64,000 nucleotides of DNA, from assembly GCF_001548095.1 (NCBI RefSeq), contig NZ_AP014815.1, forward strand, positions 3,657,656 through 3,721,655, given 5' to 3'. A program made the position numbers and the translations under genes. The notes under the pieces were generated by a model. That model was not told where the DNA came from. It worked only from the letters and a program-made list of their open reading frames with translations, and did no database searches. The first letter of the stretch is position 1. Every line of letters begins with the position of its first letter. Positions 9,188 to 18,391 of this stretch are shown in pieces. The stretch is from Geminocystis sp. NIES-3708 (lineage in GTDB: Bacteria; Cyanobacteriota; Cyanobacteriia; Cyanobacteriales; Cyanobacteriaceae).

Positions 9188-10312
9188 TTAAAATAATGCT
9201 AAATAGGGATCATAACGATAACGGCGATTACGCTGATAACCTGTAATTTCTTTAAATAATCCCAATTGAATGAAATGATCTACTGTTTTTTTAGCGGTGT
9301 TATAGCTAGAATTGAGATGAGTTTGTACAAGATTAATATTGACAATAGGTTGTGTAAATAATAAATCTAATAGCATATAGACTATTGTTACTACCCCCAG
9401 ATTGTTAACTAATTAACTGACGATGTTTTTGTTGTAATTTCAAAATATTTTGAGCGGTATTTGTGCTGTTTGACTTACTTCATAAACTCCTTGTAAAAAG
9501 AATTTTAACCATCCTTCCCAGTCTCCATTTGTCCGTATGTTCATTAATACATCATAATATTCTTGTCTGTGGGCTTTTAAGTAATAACTCAAATACAATA
9601 AGGGTCTTTGTAATATACCTTTCTGACAAAGTAGAAATGTAATTAATAGTCGCCCAACTCTACCGTTACCATCTAAAAAAGGGTGTATTGTCTCAAATTG
9701 ATCGTGTATGAGTCCACATTGAATCAACACTGGTAAATTCTTATTGTAGTGTATAAATTTTTCTAAATTATCTAGGGCTTGTTGCATCTGTGCCACTGGA
9801 GGTGGTATAAATGAAGCAGTTTTAAGATTACAACCTTCATGACCAATCCAATTTTGACTTTTTCTAAATTCCCCTAGACTGCGATCGCTTCCTCTAACTC
9901 CATCAAGTAATTTTTGATGAATTTCTCTAATTAGACGTAAGCATAAAGGTAATTCATTAAGACGCTGTAAACCATAATTCATCGCATTTATATAGTTAAC
10001 AACTTCCTGAACATCTTTAGGGTGTTCATTACCTTGCTCGTCTATTTCAAACTCCAATACATCTTCTAAGGTGCTTTGTGTGCCTTCTATTTGAGAACTC
10101 AAAACGGCTTCCTGTCTTACATACATCGCTACAAATAAATCAGGATTGGGTAATACTGACGTTGCACCATCTAATCTGCCCAAAGAACGATCGGCAGAAG
10201 ATAATAAATTTACTAACTCATTATCCATTTCAATAGGAGGATTCGGAGGTAAATTGGCGGGAATAAAAGCCTTATAGCCTTCTAGTTGTTCTTGATAATA
10301 ACCTGCACGCAT
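9188..10312 (-). pseudogene. fic: Fic/DOC family AMP-transferase with broken C-terminus
   Basis: The first 290 residues contain the Fic core HPFLDGNGRVGR and an upstream SSQIEGT segment that fits the inhibitory (S/T)xxxE(G/N) motif of class II Fic proteins. Such proteins transfer AMP to target proteins. The frame stops early at 9440. In a neighbouring frame the expected sequence continues (NTAQNILKLQQKHRQLI), with an internal TAA, and then the winged-helix tail (LLDLLFTQPIVNINLVQTHL to 9188) resumes in a third frame. So at least two indels and a stop have detached the wHTH tail from an intact catalytic domain. The gene lies between hsdS and hsdM, a common place for Fic genes in type I loci. 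Confidence 0.8.
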
Positions 10313-10336
10313 TTAAGTCAAATATAAAGTTTATTG

Positions 10337-10412
10337 TTTTATTTCATGAAATTGAAATAAGGATTGATTTTATTTTTCTTATTTCAGTAAAAGGTCATTT
10401 TATGAAATAAGG
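10337..10412. promoter_or_regulatory. Inverted-repeat cluster upstream of fic
   Basis: Four related half-sites lie in the gap between hsdS and fic: TTATTTCATGAA (10339-10350), TTGAAATAAGG (10352-10362), CTTATTTCAG (10378-10387) and TGAAATAAGG (10403-10412). They pair as two nested inverted repeats of CTTATTTCA/TGAAATAAG. The place, just before the fic start codon, suggests operators for a regulator, perhaps the wHTH tail of Fic itself. A transcript hairpin is the alternative. Confidence 0.4.
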
Positions 10413-10443
10413 CTTTTTGTTAATATAACAAACTATTGTTCTA

Positions 10444-11055
10444 TTACAGTTCTCCATTAAAGGCACGTCTTAACAAAGCAGAAGGTAGTTGATTTATTGC
10501 TTCTAATTGAGCTTCTGCTGTTTTCCTTGCGTTTTCTACTGTTGACATTTGCTCATTCAAAATCGATGCAATGCGTTTTTGTTCATCTATTGGCGGTAAA
10601 GGGATTTCTAATTTTAGTAAATCAGAAATACTTGCTCTAGGCATCCTAGAACCTGTTTTACCCTGCATCGCTCTTTCTACAGTCTCTTTTCTCCTGAAAA
10701 TCCACCCCAAAAATACTCTATCTATACCATCTTTGGGAATAAAAGGGATTAACTCAGTGGTATATCTACCAGAAAAATTAGGTATAGCGACTTTATTTAG
10801 ATAAGGACGTAATTTGCCATATAGAACGTGAGATGTATTAAAAGCATAAGTTGAGCTAATTCCTTTATCTTCTGAGGATTCGGAAGGTGTTTTAAGTATC
10901 TTACCTGTTTGACTCTCAATGTGTTCTAAACTGATATAAGTTAAAGATGCCCATAAGTTTGTTTTAGGCTCAATAATTTGTTTATCTTCTTGGCAAATAT
11001 CGCCTAATTTAACCCATTGCCAACCATCAGGTAAATGGTGCTTATTTTTAGTCAT
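10444..11055 (-). CDS. hsdS: Type I restriction specificity subunit with a single target-recognition domain
   Basis: HsdS chooses the DNA site for type I methylation and cleavage. This protein has 203 residues, about half of a normal HsdS. It has one target-recognition domain, beginning LPDGWQWVKLGDIC, and one conserved helical spacer (IPLPPIDEQKRIASIL... LPSALLRRAFNGEL). It ends in the phrase that usually closes a full-length subunit, so it looks like a half-subunit and not a random truncation. Half-S proteins can work as dimers that read palindromic sites, but the second half may equally have been deleted. The ATG overlaps the stop of the PIN toxin gene as ATGA. Confidence 0.85.
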   Translation of the reverse strand: MTKNKHHLPDGWQWVKLGDICQEDKQIIEPKTNLWASLTYISLEHIESQTGKILKTPSESSEDKGISSTYAFNTSHVLYGKLRPYLNKVAIPNFSGRYTTELIPFIPKDGIDRVFLGWIFRRKETVERAMQGKTGSRMPRASISDLLKLEIPLPPIDEQKRIASILNEQMSTVENARKTAEAQLEAINQLPSALLRRAFNGEL

Positions 11056-11498
11056 TTATTCAGTAAATCTTCCAAAATAATAACGTTAATATCAGGTAAC
11101 AAATTTAACTGTTTATCATTAGTTAAAAAATCGGAACAATTATTTAAAATTGCGGTAGCCCCATGAATAGAATCAGGTAACTTAATTTTCGTTTTGCTTC
11201 TTATCTTTGCTGACTCTATTAGGATTTTTCTATCAATGTTTATTACCTCTAAACTAGAAGAATTTTGAATCATATCTTGATAAATATTTTGTAGATTAAT
11301 ATTTTTATCTATCATTGGTTTAACCAAAACTTCTGACAGGCTCAACTCACTGGTAATAGCTTGTAAAAGACCATATTCTAAATAATTAAATAACAAGTCT
11401 AAATGTTCTAAATATTCTTCATAGCCTTCAACAGCATAAATAAAAATATTAGTATCTAAATAAATTTTTTTACCTTTAATAACTTCTAATAATCCCAC
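11052..11498 (-). CDS. PIN-domain toxin (VapC-like)
   Basis: The 148-residue protein has the acidic residues of a PIN ribonuclease in order: Asp15 in YLDTNIFIY, Glu in SELSLSEVL, Asp in LPDSIHGATA and Asp in FLTNDKQLN. PIN toxins of VapBC pairs cut tRNA or other RNA and are held in check by the partner made from the gene just upstream, whose frame overlaps this one by 13 bases. The pair sits between hsdR and hsdS, a place where toxin-antitoxin modules often stabilise R-M loci. The RNA target cannot be inferred. Confidence 0.8.
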   Translation of the reverse strand: MGLLEVIKGKKIYLDTNIFIYAVEGYEEYLEHLDLLFNYLEYGLLQAITSELSLSEVLVKPMIDKNINLQNIYQDMIQNSSSLEVINIDRKILIESAKIRSKTKIKLPDSIHGATAILNNCSDFLTNDKQLNLLPDINVIILEDLLNK

Positions 11499-11722
11499 TT
11501 ATCACGCTCCTGACGAATAAAATTATCAGCATCTTTAGGAGTTAGATAACAACCTTTACCAATACCAATAAATCTACTTAAAGAACCTTTTTTTTCAGAA
11601 AAATCTATCATTTTTTGTTGATTATTTTTAATTGAATTAGCTAAAAAGACCATCAATTCTAGCTTTTCATTAACATTCATTTCTTGAATTTGATCAAGTA
11701 AAGTAGGTGAAATGTTACTCAT
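11486..11722 (-). CDS. Antitoxin partner of the PIN toxin
   Basis: The ATG at 11722 is preceded at good distance by AAGGAGT, giving MSNISPTLLDQIQEMN and a 78-residue protein. A longer version starting at a TTG about eight codons earlier would overlap hsdR and lacks such a site, so I reject it. The sequence is short and charged, with a helical N-terminal part and a C-terminal tail rich in Lys and Asp, as expected for an antitoxin. I do not recognise a specific antitoxin family. The role rests on its 13-base overlap with the PIN gene. Confidence 0.6.
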   Translation of the reverse strand: MSNISPTLLDQIQEMNVNEKLELMVFLANSIKNNQQKMIDFSEKKGSLSRFIGIGKGCYLTPKDADNFIRQERDKWDY

Positions 11723-11735
11723 CGTTTTTAACTCC

Positions 11736-14108
11736 TTATGCAGCAAATAACTTCATTTTAGTATCTAATAATATCTGTTTAGGATCGCCAAACTCTTTTA
11801 ACGCATTGATTCCCCCTGCCTTTTTCACCATTGGTAACTGAAATAATTTAGGGTTTTCTAGCTCCTCCGTTCCATTTTGAGCAAATTGAGCCGTAATGGC
11901 TTTTATAGTCTTTCCTGTGGCTTTTGGCATCATTTCTAACCATTTTTCTTGCTTATACTCAAAGGCTTCTGCCCGTTGTTTTCGGGTGCGTAACTGAATA
12001 CCATAACCCAATTCCCCTAAAATATCAAATAAATCATAGTCTTCCAACTCCGACACCGCTCTTAATACTAGAGGCGATCGCCCCCCATCGGGTAAAATAC
12101 TCATTAACTGATTACGGGTATTAGGCTTAATCCAAATCTCCCGAAATAGAGTAATATTCGACACCTCCTCCATTAACCGTTTCCCTAACCTTTCTCGGTA
12201 TTCCTCCACACTCACAGGAATCGTCTCACCATTTACCATCGTTAAAATAGACTTTTGCCCTGCACTAATGCGTACATCAAAACCTTCCACCGTAATAATT
12301 TTCTGAGATTCCACATTATAACTACCGCCCTTCTCCTTAACTTTATTGCCTGTCTTGTCATCCTTACGGGGAGATAACTTAGTCAAAAACTCCACCCCAA
12401 ATAAACGAGTAGCATTGGTATAGTCATAAACCCGAAACATCAACTTACCCGAAGGAGGATGTAACCTTGTACCCCTACCAATCATCTGATAAAAAGTGAG
12501 GGGCGATCGCATATAACGGAAAAAAGCAATATTTTCCAACGGAGGCACATCCACCCCAGTAGTCAACAAATCCACCGTAGTAGCGATAAAATGACTTCTC
12601 GAAGACTCCTTCAAATCTGGTAAATAATCATTACCCGAACCCTTTGCTGTGCATTTAAAAGCATAATCAGGCAAAGGCTGACGGTTATTTTGACCACACC
12701 AATCCACATAAATATTATTCATGGTAATAGCCACCTCATCAGCGTGTTTATCACTGACACAGAAGATCACAGTTTTTTGCTCAGGTTTGCCCCTTTGTAC
12801 TAAAGCCGAGAATAAGTCTTGACACATGACTAAAACCCTGTCAGGAAGCTCAATGCGACGCTCATAGCTAGTACACTCATAACGCTCTCGAATCTCCTCC
12901 TCCGTGACGGGTTGCCCTGTAATACTATCTACTGGATTCCGTGCCAAAATCTCCTCAATAGTGATACCCGTATGATCTAAATTGATATTACGAGGGTGAA
13001 TAGAACAAACCGCTAAATAACCATCCTCAATACCTTGCCCAATATCATACTCATAAACAGGCTCACCAAAATAACGTAAATTATCCGCCGTAATCTGTAA
13101 ATCTTCCCTCACTTCGGGAGTGTCTTCGGTAGTCTCTAACTTGCGAGGAGTGGCAGTTAAACCAATTTGCACCGCATCAGGATTACGAGTTAAAACTAAT
13201 GACCATTTACCCCACGCCGATCGATGACACTCATCTATGATGATATGACTGAAGTAGTTTTCAGGATAGTTATTAACTAAGAAATTACCTGTATCCTCAT
13301 TACTATCCACATCTAAGGTTTGATAGGTAGTCACTAAAATCCGTGCATTTTTCTGAGGATTCTTACCCGAAACCACCGCCACATCATCCCCAAAAATACC
13401 CTTTAACGCCCCACTAGCTTGATCTCTTAATTCAGTGCGATCGCAAATAAATAAAGCCCGTCTTAACAACCCAGCATCGGCTATACGACAGAGAATTTGA
13501 GTCGCAATATAGGTTTTTCCAGCACCAGTAGCCAAACTCAATAAAGCCCTTAAAGCCTCATTACCCTCATAACAAGAAGCAATCTTCTCAAATACCGCTC
13601 GAATCGCCGCATCCTGATAATATCGCCTTGACGCTTCCCCTCCACGATAGGGAGTTAATAACGGTTTCGCTATTTCCGCATCTAACTTAAAACCCTTGTG
13701 TTGTTCATACCTAGCCTGTAAATCTTGAGGAGTGGGAAACTGACTCAACGGTTTAGGCTTACTGGTTTTCCCTGTAAAAGCATCATACTCCACAAATAAA
13801 TGACCATTAGAACTATAAACAAAAGGCACATTCGACAACTTGCCATAACGTTTCACCTGTTCTAAACCTTGATTGGGTGGTGCATATTCCGCTTTAGCTT
13901 CGATAATTGCCACTGCTACGGGTTGAGTTGTTTCTGATAATCTTAACCTTAAAATATAGTCCACCCTACCCTTACCCAATTTACGGGGCTGATCATCAAT
14001 AAGAACGATACTCCCCGCCGTTTCTTCCCTACGAATATGATCTTCCGTCCACCCCCTTCGATGTAAACTCGGATCAATTAATTTCGCTCTAGTTTCTGCT
14101 TCATTCAT
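11736..14108 (-). CDS. hsdR: Type I restriction enzyme R subunit (translocase/endonuclease)
   Basis: HsdR is the ATP-driven DNA translocase and nuclease of type I R-M enzymes. The 790-residue frame is intact. An N-terminal nuclease part has VDYILRL followed by AIIEAKAE, fitting the D...ExK core. The SF2 helicase part has a Walker A variant SLATGAGKT near residue 195, a DECH box (IIIDECHRSAWGKW), TGLTATPR-like motif III (IGLTATPRK) and motif VI QMIGRGTR. The C-terminal region ends with the helical domain that binds the methylase. It starts within the stop of a small upstream gene (ATGA overlap). The subunit looks functional although hsdM is broken. Confidence 0.93.
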   Translation of the reverse strand: MNEAETRAKLIDPSLHRRGWTEDHIRREETAGSIVLIDDQPRKLGKGRVDYILRLRLSETTQPVAVAIIEAKAEYAPPNQGLEQVKRYGKLSNVPFVYSSNGHLFVEYDAFTGKTSKPKPLSQFPTPQDLQARYEQHKGFKLDAEIAKPLLTPYRGGEASRRYYQDAAIRAVFEKIASCYEGNEALRALLSLATGAGKTYIATQILCRIADAGLLRRALFICDRTELRDQASGALKGIFGDDVAVVSGKNPQKNARILVTTYQTLDVDSNEDTGNFLVNNYPENYFSHIIIDECHRSAWGKWSLVLTRNPDAVQIGLTATPRKLETTEDTPEVREDLQITADNLRYFGEPVYEYDIGQGIEDGYLAVCSIHPRNINLDHTGITIEEILARNPVDSITGQPVTEEEIRERYECTSYERRIELPDRVLVMCQDLFSALVQRGKPEQKTVIFCVSDKHADEVAITMNNIYVDWCGQNNRQPLPDYAFKCTAKGSGNDYLPDLKESSRSHFIATTVDLLTTGVDVPPLENIAFFRYMRSPLTFYQMIGRGTRLHPPSGKLMFRVYDYTNATRLFGVEFLTKLSPRKDDKTGNKVKEKGGSYNVESQKIITVEGFDVRISAGQKSILTMVNGETIPVSVEEYRERLGKRLMEEVSNITLFREIWIKPNTRNQLMSILPDGGRSPLVLRAVSELEDYDLFDILGELGYGIQLRTRKQRAEAFEYKQEKWLEMMPKATGKTIKAITAQFAQNGTEELENPKLFQLPMVKKAGGINALKEFGDPKQILLDTKMKLFAA

Positions 14109-14458
14109 TTCCTTGTCAACAAAGGTTTTTTTTTAGGAGTTAAAACGAGGGATAAACCTTCAATCAGTCTTTGATTAACATTCTCCGTCCATAACAGAAG
14201 AACACTCTCACCCCTTGATAAAGCCTGAGTAATTTCAATGGGAGAAAGATGTTTGAGAGTAAAACCCTTTTCGGGATCTGGACACAGAGTATATTTGAGA
14301 GGGGAAAAATCCAGAGGATCTTTCATAAATTCTTCATGACGCTCTTTAAATTCACTTAATATCTGACAACAAATTTGAAAGTCCAATCCCAAAAATCCTA
14401 TAAATGCGTTAAAATTTGACTGTGAACAAACTGTGAACAAAACCAGCCAACTGTACAT
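14105..14458 (-). CDS. Unrecognised 117-residue protein upstream of hsdR
   Basis: I do not recognise this protein. Its frame overlaps the hsdR start by four bases (ATGA), so it is probably the first gene of the restriction operon. The N-terminal ~30 residues are hydrophobic and Cys-containing and may not be translated; a Met at about residue 45 (MKDPLDFSPLKYTL) is an alternative start. The rest is soluble, with ITQALSRGESVLLLWTENVN as its best-defined segment. The first codon ATG overlaps the hexamer TGTACA at 14453-14458. Confidence 0.4.
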   Translation of the reverse strand: MYSWLVLFTVCSQSNFNAFIGFLGLDFQICCQILSEFKERHEEFMKDPLDFSPLKYTLCPDPEKGFTLKHLSPIEITQALSRGESVLLLWTENVNQRLIEGLSLVLTPKKKPLLTRK

Positions 14459-14473
14459 TATGTAAAGATTTTA

Positions 14474-14491
14474 AGGGTTTTCTTAAACCCT
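14474..14491 (-). terminator. Weak hairpin downstream of the CAU tRNA
   Basis: AGGGTTT and AAACCCT form a perfect 7-bp stem with a TCTT loop, about 30 bases past the 3' end of the tRNA on its strand. The following bases are only moderately T-rich, so a terminator is possible but not certain. Confidence 0.3.
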
Positions 14492-14519
14492 GAGAGTGGG
14501 ATTTAATGACCCCTGAAAA

Positions 14520-14593
14520 TGGCTCGAGGCAGATTTGAACTGCCGACCTTGGGCTTATGAGTCCCCTGCTCTAACCTACTGAGCTACCGAGCC
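14520..14593 (-). tRNA. tRNA with CAU anticodon, probably tRNA-Met (elongator)
   Basis: Read on the minus strand, the gene starts GGCTCGG and ends with a matching acceptor strand and discriminator A. It has a normal D arm (TAGCTCAGTAGGTTAGAGC), an anticodon loop CTCATAA and a good T arm (GGCAG-TTCAAAT-CTGCC). The anticodon is CAT. The top and bottom pairs of the anticodon stem look imperfect (A-G and G-A). CAU is shared by elongator Met, initiator Met and lysidine-modified Ile2; the acceptor stem pairs fully, which speaks against initiator. Met is preferred on overall resemblance to cyanobacterial genes. Confidence 0.85.
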
Positions 14594-14744
14594 TTCTTTA
14601 TACACAATCAACCATTATAAACTATTACTGTTAATTTTTCAAGTTTTTTTAATCTTCAGTGTTAAAATAATCTATAGTTGCAATTTAGTTAAGCTAGATA
14701 ATAAAGTTTATAATTTGCTTTCGTGTTTTTATCAATGCTAATTC

Positions 14745-17700
14745 ATGCTCAACTCTGTAATTCGCTCGATCGCTAAATCTCCTCTAACAACAGAATTAAT
14801 TCATAAACTCAATACCAGTAAAACTCTTCAGTTAGAAGGAGTCACGAGATTACCTAAAGGTTTAGTTACTTCTGCCATTATTCAAGAAGAAAAGAAGAAT
14901 TTACTTGTAATCTGTGCGACCATTGAAGAAGCATCTCGTTGGATGGCAAATATTGAAGTTATGGGTTGGAAACAAGTTTTTTTCTATCCAACTTCTGAAG
15001 CAACTCCTTATGAGTCTTTAAACAGTGAATCAGAGATGATTTGGGGACAGATGCAGACTCTTTCAAACCTAATCAATCAAGATGTTACACATTTACCTTT
15101 AGCGGTTGTCACCACAGAAAAAGCCTTACAACCTCATTTACCTCCTCCATCTGTTTTTGCGGACTATTGCTTAAATTTATGCAAGGGCATGACTTTGAGT
15201 AATAGAAACGAGACAAAAGACTTAAGCCCATTGTTGCCAAAAATTGATCTAACTTTAGCCAGGATGGGTTATGAGCGGGTTAATCTCGTAGAAATCGAAG
15301 GACAATGGAGCAAACGAGGGGATTTAATCGATATTTTCCCTGTTTCGGCAGAATTACCCGTGAGATTAGAGTTTTTTGGAGATGAATTAGAATCTATCAG
15401 AGAATTTGATCCCGTTTCTCAACGAAGTTTAGATAAAATTGATCAGTTAAGTTTAACTCCCACAAATTGGCAACACATAATTAGTCATAATCTATCCAGC
15501 ATAGAAATTATCAAACCATATATTTCGACTTTAGAGCTAGAGAATTTGGAAAATGGCATTTATCCTGAAGCCATGACTCGCTTTTTAGGATTAGCTTTTA
15601 ATGGTGAAAATAGTCAAGTTGCCTCGATTTTAGACTATTTCCCTGAAAATACGATAGTTGCCATCGATGAAATAGAGCAATGTCAAGCTCATAGTCGTAT
15701 CTGGGTAGAACAAGCGGAGGAAAAATGGCAATTAATAAATGAATTAATGATTTCTAAACCCCCTTATCAAGAGGGTAGTAAAGAAGTTTTCAATGTTGAG
15801 GATATGGAAACTATTCCGAAAATTCATCGAGATTTTAGTAAGTCTTTAAAGTTGATTAAATATCCTCAAATTCGTCTTTCAGAAATAGCATTAGAAATTC
15901 ACGATAACGAAATACCTACTATTAATTTATCTTCTCGCCCTTTACCTATTTCTCCTCATCAATTTGCAAAATTAGCTAAAATTTTAAGAGGGAAAAAAGA
16001 AGCATATAATTCTATTGATTTGAGTAAGTATAATAAATGGTTAATTTCTGCTCAACCTTCTCGTAGTGTTGCCCTTTTACAGGAGCATGATTGCCCCGCT
16101 CAATTTATCGCTAATCCTATTGATTTTGGTATTATTGAAAAACTCCATCGTCAAAATATTTCTACCGCTTTAAAATATTCAGGACAAGCAGAATTAGAAG
16201 GATTTATTTTACCTACTTTTCGCATCGCTATTGTTACAGATAGAGAGTTTTTTGGACAACATAATTTAGCCAGTCCTACCTATATTAGAAAACGTCGTCA
16301 GGCGGCATCAAAACAAGTAGATGTAAATAAACTTAGACCCAAAGATTTTATTGTTCATAAATATCATGGAGTAGGACAGTTTTTAGAGTTAGAGATTTAT
16401 GAAAATAGAGAATATTTAGTAATTAAATATAGTGATGGTTTATTAAGAGTTCCCGCTGACAGTTTAGAGTTAGTTTCTCGCTATAGACATACAGGAGAAG
16501 CCCCCCCCAAGTTAAATAAAATGTCTGGAAGAGAGTGGGAAAATGTCAAAAATAAAGTTAAGAAATCTATTAAAAAATTAGCGGTTGATTTAGTTAAATT
16601 ATATGCAACTAGAGCAGAATTAAAAGGCAATTGTTGCCCTGAAGATACTCCCTGGCAATTAGAATTAGAAGATTCTTTTCCTTATCAACCAACTCCCGAT
16701 CAATTAAAGGCAATTCAAGATGTAAAAAGGGATTTAGAAAGTGATCGTCCTATGGATAGATTAGTCTGTGGTGACGTGGGCTTTGGTAAAACTGAAGTAG
16801 CAATTAGGGCAATTTTCAAAGCTGTTACTGCGGCTAATAAACAAGTAGTTTTTATTGCTCCTACAACTATTTTATCTCAACAACATTATCATACTCTAGT
16901 CGAGAGATTCTCCCCTTATCCCATTAATATTGGCTTATTAAATCGCTTTCGCACTGAGTCTGAAAGAAGAGAAATTATCCAAAAATTAGCAACGGGAGAA
17001 TTAGATATTGTTGTTGGCACTCAGTTAGTTTTAAGTAATAAAATTAAATATAAAAATTTGGGTTTATTAGTAGTGGACGAAGAACAAAGATTTGGGGTTA
17101 ACCAAAAAGAAAAAATCAAAGCCATGAAAGCATCTATTGACGTTTTAACCCTTAGTGCAACTCCTATTCCTCGTACTCTTTATATGTCCATTTCTGGAGT
17201 AAGAGAAATGAGTTTAATTACTACTCCTCCTCCTAGTCGTCGCCCTATCAAAACTCATATTTTGCCTTTTAATGGGGAGGTAATTCGTACGGCAATTCGG
17301 AATGAACTTGATCGAGGTGGACAGATTTTCTATGTTTTACCACGTATTGAGGGTATGGAAAAAGTAATTGAGATGCTTCAGTCTATGATACCTAGTTTAA
17401 GAATAGCCATTGCCCATGGACAAATGCAACAAGGTGAATTAGAGGCGACAATGTTAGGATTTAATAACGGTGATGCAGATTTACTAGTATGCACAACTAT
17501 TATTGAGTCAGGATTAGATATTCCGAGGGTTAACACAATAATTGTCGAAGATTCCCAAAAATTCGGGTTAGCTCAACTTTATCAGCTTAGAGGAAGAGTA
17601 GGACGTTCGGGCATACAGGCTCATGCTTGGTTATTGTATCCTAATAACGAAACTTTATCAGATGTGGCTCGAAAAAGATTACGGGCATTGCAGGAATTTT

Positions 17701-18317
17701 CGCAACTGGGATCAGGTTATCATTTAGCTATGCGTGATATGGAAATTCGGGGGGTTGGTAGCTTATTAGGTGCAGAGCAATCAGGACAAATGGAAGCTAT
17801 CGGCTTTGAAATGTACACTGAAATGTTGAAAGAGGCAATCAATGAAATTCAAGGGCAAGAAATTCCCCAAGTAGAAGATACTCAAATTGATTTACCTCTG
17901 ACGGCGTTAATTCCTAATCGTTATATTTCTGATTTAGAACAAAAAATGGATGCTTACCGTGCGATCGCAACTGTATCTAGTCATAAAGAAATCAAGCAAA
18001 TTGAGGCAGATTGGCGAGATAGATATGGAGATATTCCCGAACCAACACAACAATTATTACAAGTAGCAGAGTTAAAACAGAAAGCGAAATCTATCGGCTT
18101 TTCACGGATAAAACCAGAAGGTAAACAAAATATTATTCTTGAAACACCCATGCAAGAACCAGCATGGTTATTATTAAATGAAAAATTACCCTCTCATTTG
18201 CGTAGTCGTTTTGTCTATGGCAAAAATAAGGTGATTGTTAGGGGTTTAGGTGCAATGAAAGCCAGTCAACAATTAGATAGTTTAAATAGTTGGTTTACTT
18301 ATTTAGTCAGTGAGTAA
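14745..18317 (+). CDS. mfd: Transcription-repair coupling factor Mfd
   Basis: Mfd removes RNA polymerase stalled at DNA damage and recruits the UvrABC excision machinery. The 1190-residue length is normal. In order there are a UvrB-like N-terminal part (residues ~20-350), the CarD-like polymerase-binding domain ([18 protein letters not shown] near 530), the translocase with Walker [10 protein letters not shown] near 675 and DEEQRFG near 777, the QLRGRVGRS motif, and a C-terminal TRCF domain. The gene is read alone, divergent from the CAU tRNA, with TATAAT at about 14709-14714 as a possible -10 element. It is followed closely by a type II R-M operon on the same strand. Confidence 0.96.
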   Translation: MLNSVIRSIAKSPLTTELIHKLNTSKTLQLEGVTRLPKGLVTSAIIQEEKKNLLVICATIEEASRWMANIEVMGWKQVFFYPTSEATPYESLNSESEMIWGQMQTLSNLINQDVTHLPLAVVTTEKALQPHLPPPSVFADYCLNLCKGMTLSNRNETKDLSPLLPKIDLTLARMGYERVNLVEIEGQWSKRGDLIDIFPVSAELPVRLEFFGDELESIREFDPVSQRSLDKIDQLSLTPTNWQHIISHNLSSIEIIKPYISTLELENLENGIYPEAMTRFLGLAFNGENSQVASILDYFPENTIVAIDEIEQCQAHSRIWVEQAEEKWQLINELMISKPPYQEGSKEVFNVEDMETIPKIHRDFSKSLKLIKYPQIRLSEIALEIHDNEIPTINLSSRPLPISPHQFAKLAKILRGKKEAYNSIDLSKYNKWLISAQPSRSVALLQEHDCPAQFIANPIDFGIIEKLHRQNISTALKYSGQAELEGFILPTFRIAIVTDREFFGQHNLASPTYIRKRRQAASKQVDVNKLRPKDFIVHKYHGVGQFLELEIYENREYLVIKYSDGLLRVPADSLELVSRYRHTGEAPPKLNKMSGREWENVKNKVKKSIKKLAVDLVKLYATRAELKGNCCPEDTPWQLELEDSFPYQPTPDQLKAIQDVKRDLESDRPMDRLVCGDVGFGKTEVAIRAIFKAVTAANKQVVFIAPTTILSQQHYHTLVERFSPYPINIGLLNRFRTESERREIIQKLATGELDIVVGTQLVLSNKIKYKNLGLLVVDEEQRFGVNQKEKIKAMKASIDVLTLSATPIPRTLYMSISGVREMSLITTPPPSRRPIKTHILPFNGEVIRTAIRNELDRGGQIFYVLPRIEGMEKVIEMLQSMIPSLRIAIAHGQMQQGELEATMLGFNNGDADLLVCTTIIESGLDIPRVNTIIVEDSQKFGLAQLYQLRGRVGRSGIQAHAWLLYPNNETLSDVARKRLRALQEFSQLGSGYHLAMRDMEIRGVGSLLGAEQSGQMEAIGFEMYTEMLKEAINEIQGQEIPQVEDTQIDLPLTALIPNRYISDLEQKMDAYRAIATVSSHKEIKQIEADWRDRYGDIPEPTQQLLQVAELKQKAKSIGFSRIKPEGKQNIILETPMQEPAWLLLNEKLPSHLRSRFVYGKNKVIVRGLGAMKASQQLDSLNSWFTYLVSE

Positions 18318-18391
18318 TGACGCAGTACCTTGAAATTAAAACCCTTTATCTTTAAAGTGAAATAACAGTTTAATTCTCCTCAGTATAATTA

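Noticed and set aside
14453-14458. TGTACA taken as a certain transposon end
   Set aside because: It lies 79 rather than about 60 bases past the PAM-like GTT and is not followed by the TAACA...TGTC repeats seen at the three other ends. It is reported only as a low-interest possibility.
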